Of a DNA stretch of 7,884 nt, positions 5,483 through 7,884 are shown in pieces. The translations under genes were made by a program, and so were the position numbers. The notes beneath the pieces are model-generated. The model ran no database searches, was not told where the DNA came from, and was given only the letters and a program-made list of their open reading frames with translations. How positions within the stretch are numbered: the stretch's first letter is position 1; every line of letters begins with the position of its first letter. This stretch comes from Methanomicrobia archaeon (GTDB taxonomy: Archaea; Methanobacteriota_B; Thermococci; Methanofastidiosales; NM3): positions 1 to 7,884 of the forward strand of contig DSAJ01000173.1 in the NCBI GenBank assembly GCA_011372835.1. The letters are read 5' to 3'.

Positions 5483-5525
5483 ACCCGTGGACTCGGGTTC
5501 AAATCCCGCCGTCCCCACCAATCCC

Positions 5526-5542
5526 ATACTGAACGAGAGTAT
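5526..5542. terminator. Small hairpin between convergent tRNA and response regulator
   Basis: ATACT (5526-5530) pairs with AGTAT (5538-5542) around a 7-base loop in the 24-base gap between the tRNA CCA end and the stop of the convergent regulator gene. It could act for either strand, but it is short and has no T-run, so it may be chance. Confidence 0.2.
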
Positions 5543-5544
5543 CG

Positions 5545-6225
5545 TTACTTGTTAAGGAGAGCCTTGAGCTCCGTTATTGCCTTCAACAGCCTTTTCCCGT
5601 CTTCGGTCGTCGTGTACTTCTCCTCCTGGTCGAGACGGAGGAATCCCTTTGCCAGCAGGAAGACGAGATACTTCTCTATGCGCTTGAAGTTCATGTTCGA
5701 TTTGAAGACGAGCGTCGTCTTGCCTATGCCGTTGAGGGCGTTTTGGAGGATGTCCGCGATGACATCGATCGTAGTGCGCTTTTGGGTAAGGCTGGAAAAC
5801 ATCTCGATGTTCGCATCACGTTTCATGTAGTTGACGAGGTTCCACAGCTCGAGTATGGAGAACTTGGCCTCCTTGGTATCGAGCTTGCCCTTGATCAGGT
5901 AGTCATATGCACCATTCTTGAGCGCCTTGACGGCTACCTCGTCGTCACCCTGCCCTGTTACCAACACGACAGGGGTGTCGATGCCCTCATTCTTCATGTT
6001 CTGCAAGATCTCAAGCCCGTTCATCCTGGGCAGTTTGTAGTCAAGGATGGCGAAGTCGTAGTAATTCGTTTTGAGCTTGGTCAGTCCCGTCGAACCGACA
6101 GGGGTCATGTCAAACGAGTATCCCTGAGGGAATATCTCCTCGAGAACACGTTTCATTATTACAACATCGGCCTTGTTGTCCTCTATGTAGAGGATGTGCG
6201 GGCCCTCAGATGTGTTTTCTTCCAT
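5545..6225 (-). CDS. Response regulator with C-terminal winged-helix domain
   Basis: A 226-residue regulator. Residues 10-125 form a receiver: acidic pocket Glu15-Asp16, phospho-acceptor Asp62 in AILDYKLP, switch Thr90 in VLVTGQGD and conserved Lys112 in YLIKGK. After a linker (about 126-148), residues 149-226 resemble the archaeal winged-helix family PF14947 (HTH_45), with TTIDVIADILQNALNGIGKT, a helix ending in KYLVFLLAKGFL, a wing and the final TEDGKRLLK. Phosphorylation by the kinase at the start of this operon would switch DNA binding. Most archaeal receivers lack a DNA-binding domain, so this is the likely output of the system. It starts 6 bases after the stop of the upstream receiver gene. 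GAGGATTGATCC before the ATG looks like a split Shine-Dalgarno site. Target genes are unknown. It converges on the tRNA-Trp gene. Confidence 0.9.
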   Translation of the reverse strand: MEENTSEGPHILYIEDNKADVVIMKRVLEEIFPQGYSFDMTPVGSTGLTKLKTNYYDFAILDYKLPRMNGLEILQNMKNEGIDTPVVLVTGQGDDEVAVKALKNGAYDYLIKGKLDTKEAKFSILELWNLVNYMKRDANIEMFSSLTQKRTTIDVIADILQNALNGIGKTTLVFKSNMNFKRIEKYLVFLLAKGFLRLDQEEKYTTTEDGKRLLKAITELKALLNK

Positions 6226-6231
6226 AGTGGA

Positions 6232-6675
6232 TCAATCCTCTGGTATTCTGGAAAATTCGAACCAGTAGCGGTATATCTTTTCTATTGTTTGCTCGAACTT
6301 CTCGTGATCGGTGGGCTTGACGACGTAGTTGTTCACGCCCATCTGGTAGGCCCGGGTGATCTCGTCAGGTATTTGCGACGACGTGAGCACGATGATCGGT
6401 ATCGACTTCGTGTCCTCGTGCTCCCTCAGTCGATCGAGGAGCTCAAACCCGTTCATCTTAGGCATGTTAAGGTCGAGCGTGATGAGGCGTGGTATGACGA
6501 CGTCCTCCTTTGAAGGGCGCGACTTGAGCTTTTCCGAAAGCGCGTTGATCGCCTGCATGCCATCACGGACGATCGTTATGTCGTCTGTAAGGTGTTTTGA
6601 CAGTGTCCGTTTGATCACGAGCCCGTCTGTCATATTGTCTTCGATGATGAGAATCCCTCTTCGTATCACGGTCAC
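6232..6675 (-). CDS. Stand-alone receiver, Rcp1-like response regulator
   Basis: A 147-residue single receiver domain with no output domain. Visible residues: acidic pair Glu12-Asp13, phospho-acceptor Asp68 in LITLDLNMPKMNG, switch Thr98 in IVLTSS and Lys120 in YVVKPTD. The long loop before the acceptor strand (LKSRPSKEDVVIPRL) is typical of Rcp1-type regulators that serve bacterial and archaeal PAS/GAF kinases. It may pass phosphate on, act as a sink, or bind a partner protein. The GTG at 6675 overlaps the TGA of the kinase gene in a GTGA tetramer, so the genes are translationally coupled. A second in-frame GTG at 6669 lies 7 bases after a GGGGGAG ribosome site, a better spacing, so the protein may be two residues shorter. 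Confidence 0.92.
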   Translation of the reverse strand: MTVIRRGILIIEDNMTDGLVIKRTLSKHLTDDITIVRDGMQAINALSEKLKSRPSKEDVVIPRLITLDLNMPKMNGFELLDRLREHEDTKSIPIIVLTSSQIPDEITRAYQMGVNNYVVKPTDHEKFEQTIEKIYRYWFEFSRIPED

Positions 6676-7884
6676 TCTCCCCCTATGAAGAACTTCTCGA
6701 TTGTGAAGTGGAACGTGGAGCCTGAACCCTCTTCACTTTCCACCCATATGTCCCCCCTGTGCTCCTTCACGATCTTTTTCACGATGGCCAGTCCTGCGCC
6801 AGTGCCGCCATATTCCTCTGCGGAGTGCAACCTCTCAAAGAGCTTGAATATCTTGTCCTTGTACTCTTGCGGGATGCCAATGCCGTTGTCCTTCACGATG
6901 AACTCGTAGAAGAAGTTGTGGTCCTTATAGGTGATGTCGACGGTAGGCCGCGGTGAGTCGTTGAACTTGATGCCATTAGTTATAAGGTTTTGAAAGACCT
7001 GCTTAATCCATGTCTTTTGCACCATGGCCTTGGGCAGATTCTCGTAACGAACCTCGGCATTTCGCTCCTTGACGTAGTTTTGTATGTCGCCTAGCACCTC
7101 GCTGACGAGGCTATTGATGTCGACGAACGAGAAGTCGACGTTCTTGCGTCCTATACGTGAGAGCGTCAGCAGGTCGTCGACGAGCTGCGACATCGTGGAG
7201 ACGGAGTTGACGAGCATGTCGAGGAACTCGTTGCCCATGTCGTCGAGCTTGTCCTGGTAGTCGCGCTTGAGGTATGTTGCCAGAGATGAGATGTTGCGAA
7301 GCGGTTCCTTGAGGTCGTGCGAGACGGTAAACGTGAAGTTCTGCAGATCCTCGTTGATGCGTTTGAGCTCGTTTTCCAGCTTCTTCCTCTCCGTGAGGTC
7401 AAAGATCGTGATCACGACGAGGTCGGTCTCCGGTATGAAACTAAACGTGACGCTGCTACACAGGGCGCTTCCGTCCTTCGTATGCAGATTGAGCTCGCGC
7501 GTGAGCGGTTTGTTCGTGCCGACGTTCTCCATACGATTGAGCAGCAGCAGTATCGACTTTCGGTCCTTTGTATCGACGAGCTCGGGCCACTTCATCTCGC
7601 CCGTTATCTCCTTCTCCTCATATCCTGTCATCTGTTCGAACTGCTGATTGGCGAGGAGCACGTTGTGCGCGCCATCGGCCATTATCGTCGGAGCACCGCT
7701 GTGATTGAATATCTCGTAATAGCGTTCATCAACGTCTCTGAGAAGTGCCGCGCGCACATCGACAAACGATAGGAATCCTACGAGCAAGGCAGCATAGGCC
7801 GCGTTGAAGAGCACGGAGGGGAGTGTGTAGGGCGCATACGTCCCCTCAAGCGCACGAATGCCGTAGAGCGTGTCAGCCGCAATG
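6672..7884 (-). CDS. PAS sensor histidine kinase (N-terminus beyond window)
   Basis: The frame is open to the window edge, giving 403 visible residues; a GTG at 7814 is an internal codon rather than a convincing start. Counting from that codon, residues 1-19 are a hydrophobic helix (the last of a membrane region). A PAS domain covers about 33-138 (MADGAHNVLLANQQFEQMTG, ending DLTERKK). A short coiled linker follows, and the HisKA domain has its phosphorylation site at His166 in SHDLKEPLRN. The ATPase domain has N box NLITNGIKFN (276-285), G1 DNGIGIP (309-315), F box IFKLFERLH and G2 GGTGAGLAIV (336-345). It autophosphorylates and passes phosphate to receivers; the two downstream genes are the obvious partners. 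The signal sensed cannot be read. The promoter must lie outside the window. Confidence 0.93.
   Translation of the reverse strand, partial: IAADTLYGIRALEGTYAPYTLPSVLFNAAYAALLVGFLSFVDVRAALLRDVDERYYEIFNHSGAPTIMADGAHNVLLANQQFEQMTGYEEKEITGEMKWPELVDTKDRKSILLLLNRMENVGTNKPLTRELNLHTKDGSALCSSVTFSFIPETDLVVITIFDLTERKKLENELKRINEDLQNFTFTVSHDLKEPLRNISSLATYLKRDYQDKLDDMGNEFLDMLVNSVSTMSQLVDDLLTLSRIGRKNVDFSFVDINSLVSEVLGDIQNYVKERNAEVRYENLPKAMVQKTWIKQVFQNLITNGIKFNDSPRPTVDITYKDHNFFYEFIVKDNGIGIPQEYKDKIFKLFERLHSAEEYGGTGAGLAIVKKIVKEHRGDIWVESEEGSGSTFHFTIEKFFIGGE

Larger units (their letters stand above)
5343..5520 (+). tRNA. tRNA-Trp (CCA) with a 102-base intron and encoded CCA
   Basis: The exons 5343-5380 and 5483-5520 join to a 76-base tRNA. 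The acceptor stem GGGGACG pairs fully with CGTCCCC (5510-5516), followed by A73 and an encoded CCA. The D-loop has GG at 5359-5360. The anticodon loop is CTCCAGA with anticodon CCA (5377-5379), and the anticodon stem ATGGG pairs with CCCGT. The T-loop is TTCAAAT. The D-stem is weak (a U-U at 13/22 and a G-U at 10/25), and the outer T-stem pair is mismatched. The intron interrupts the gene between positions 37 and 38. A bulge-helix-bulge splice site is visible: CTCC (5375-5378) pairs with GGAG (5477-5480), with 3-base bulges AGA (5379-5381) and AAA (5481-5483) and a further GAT/ATC helix. Splicing would follow AG^A and AA^A. The tRNA delivers tryptophan at UGG codons. Confidence 0.95.

Noticed and set aside
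5257..5520. CRISPR-like or mobile-element-like repeats near the tRNA gene
   Set aside because: The repeated CATGGGC units are only seven bases, lie in hairpins and a tRNA stem, and have no regular spacing; no integrase, target duplication or truncated tRNA copy is seen.
5743..6513. A 256-codon open frame on the plus strand opposite both response regulators
   Set aside because: It lies antisense to two genes with complete receiver motifs, spans the gap between them, and its translation shows no domain; it is a codon-bias shadow.

Overview
The window looks like a chromosomal segment of a euryarchaeon. The evidence is archaeal TATA boxes placed 25-27 bases upstream of apparently leaderless genes, an S26B-type (Ser/His) signal peptidase, an Lrp/AsnC regulator, an archaeal AspRS-derived asparagine synthetase, and an intron-containing tRNA-Trp whose intron resembles a box C/D guide RNA. 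Codon use and family mix would fit a Thermoplasmatota-type lineage such as Methanomassiliicoccales or relatives, but that placement is only inferred.

Layout. (1) Bases 1-550, minus strand: an archaeal SbcD-related metallophosphoesterase, cut off at its C-terminus by the window edge. (2) Bases 586-3738, plus strand: a three-gene surface-protein cassette. It holds a DUF1102-like secreted protein with an N-terminal membrane anchor/signal, a SipW-like signal peptidase I with an extra C-terminal ectodomain, and a DUF5305-like two-helix membrane protein. (3) Bases 3739-5247: a minus-strand Lrp/AsnC regulator divergent from an asparagine synthetase-related protein. They share a 105-base promoter region with two TATA boxes flanking an imperfect palindrome. 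The regulator's stop codon abuts the DUF5305 stop with no intervening base. (4) Bases 5248-5520: a strong hairpin, a tRNA promoter, and tRNA-Trp(CCA) with a 102-base intron at position 37/38. (5) Bases 5545-7884, minus strand: a two-component operon read right to left, with a membrane-associated PAS histidine kinase (N-terminus outside the window), an Rcp1-like stand-alone receiver, and a receiver fused to a winged-helix domain.

Working together. The signal peptidase probably processes the DUF1102-like protein beside it, and perhaps other surface proteins, while the DUF5305-like protein may help display or assemble them. This arrangement recalls the SipW/TasA logic of Bacillus biofilm matrix export. 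The Lrp/AsnC protein probably controls itself and the asparagine synthetase. The kinase can phosphorylate either receiver, and only the second carries an obvious DNA-binding output.

The most distinctive signal is in the tRNA-Trp intron. Two stretches are complementary to the two exon-intron junctions of the same precursor, and one lies exactly at the N+5 distance from a box D' that forms a well-shaped kink-turn with covaried, non-consensus box C'/D' bases. No intergenic gap exceeds 300 bases, and I see no insertion sequence, CRISPR array or rRNA.
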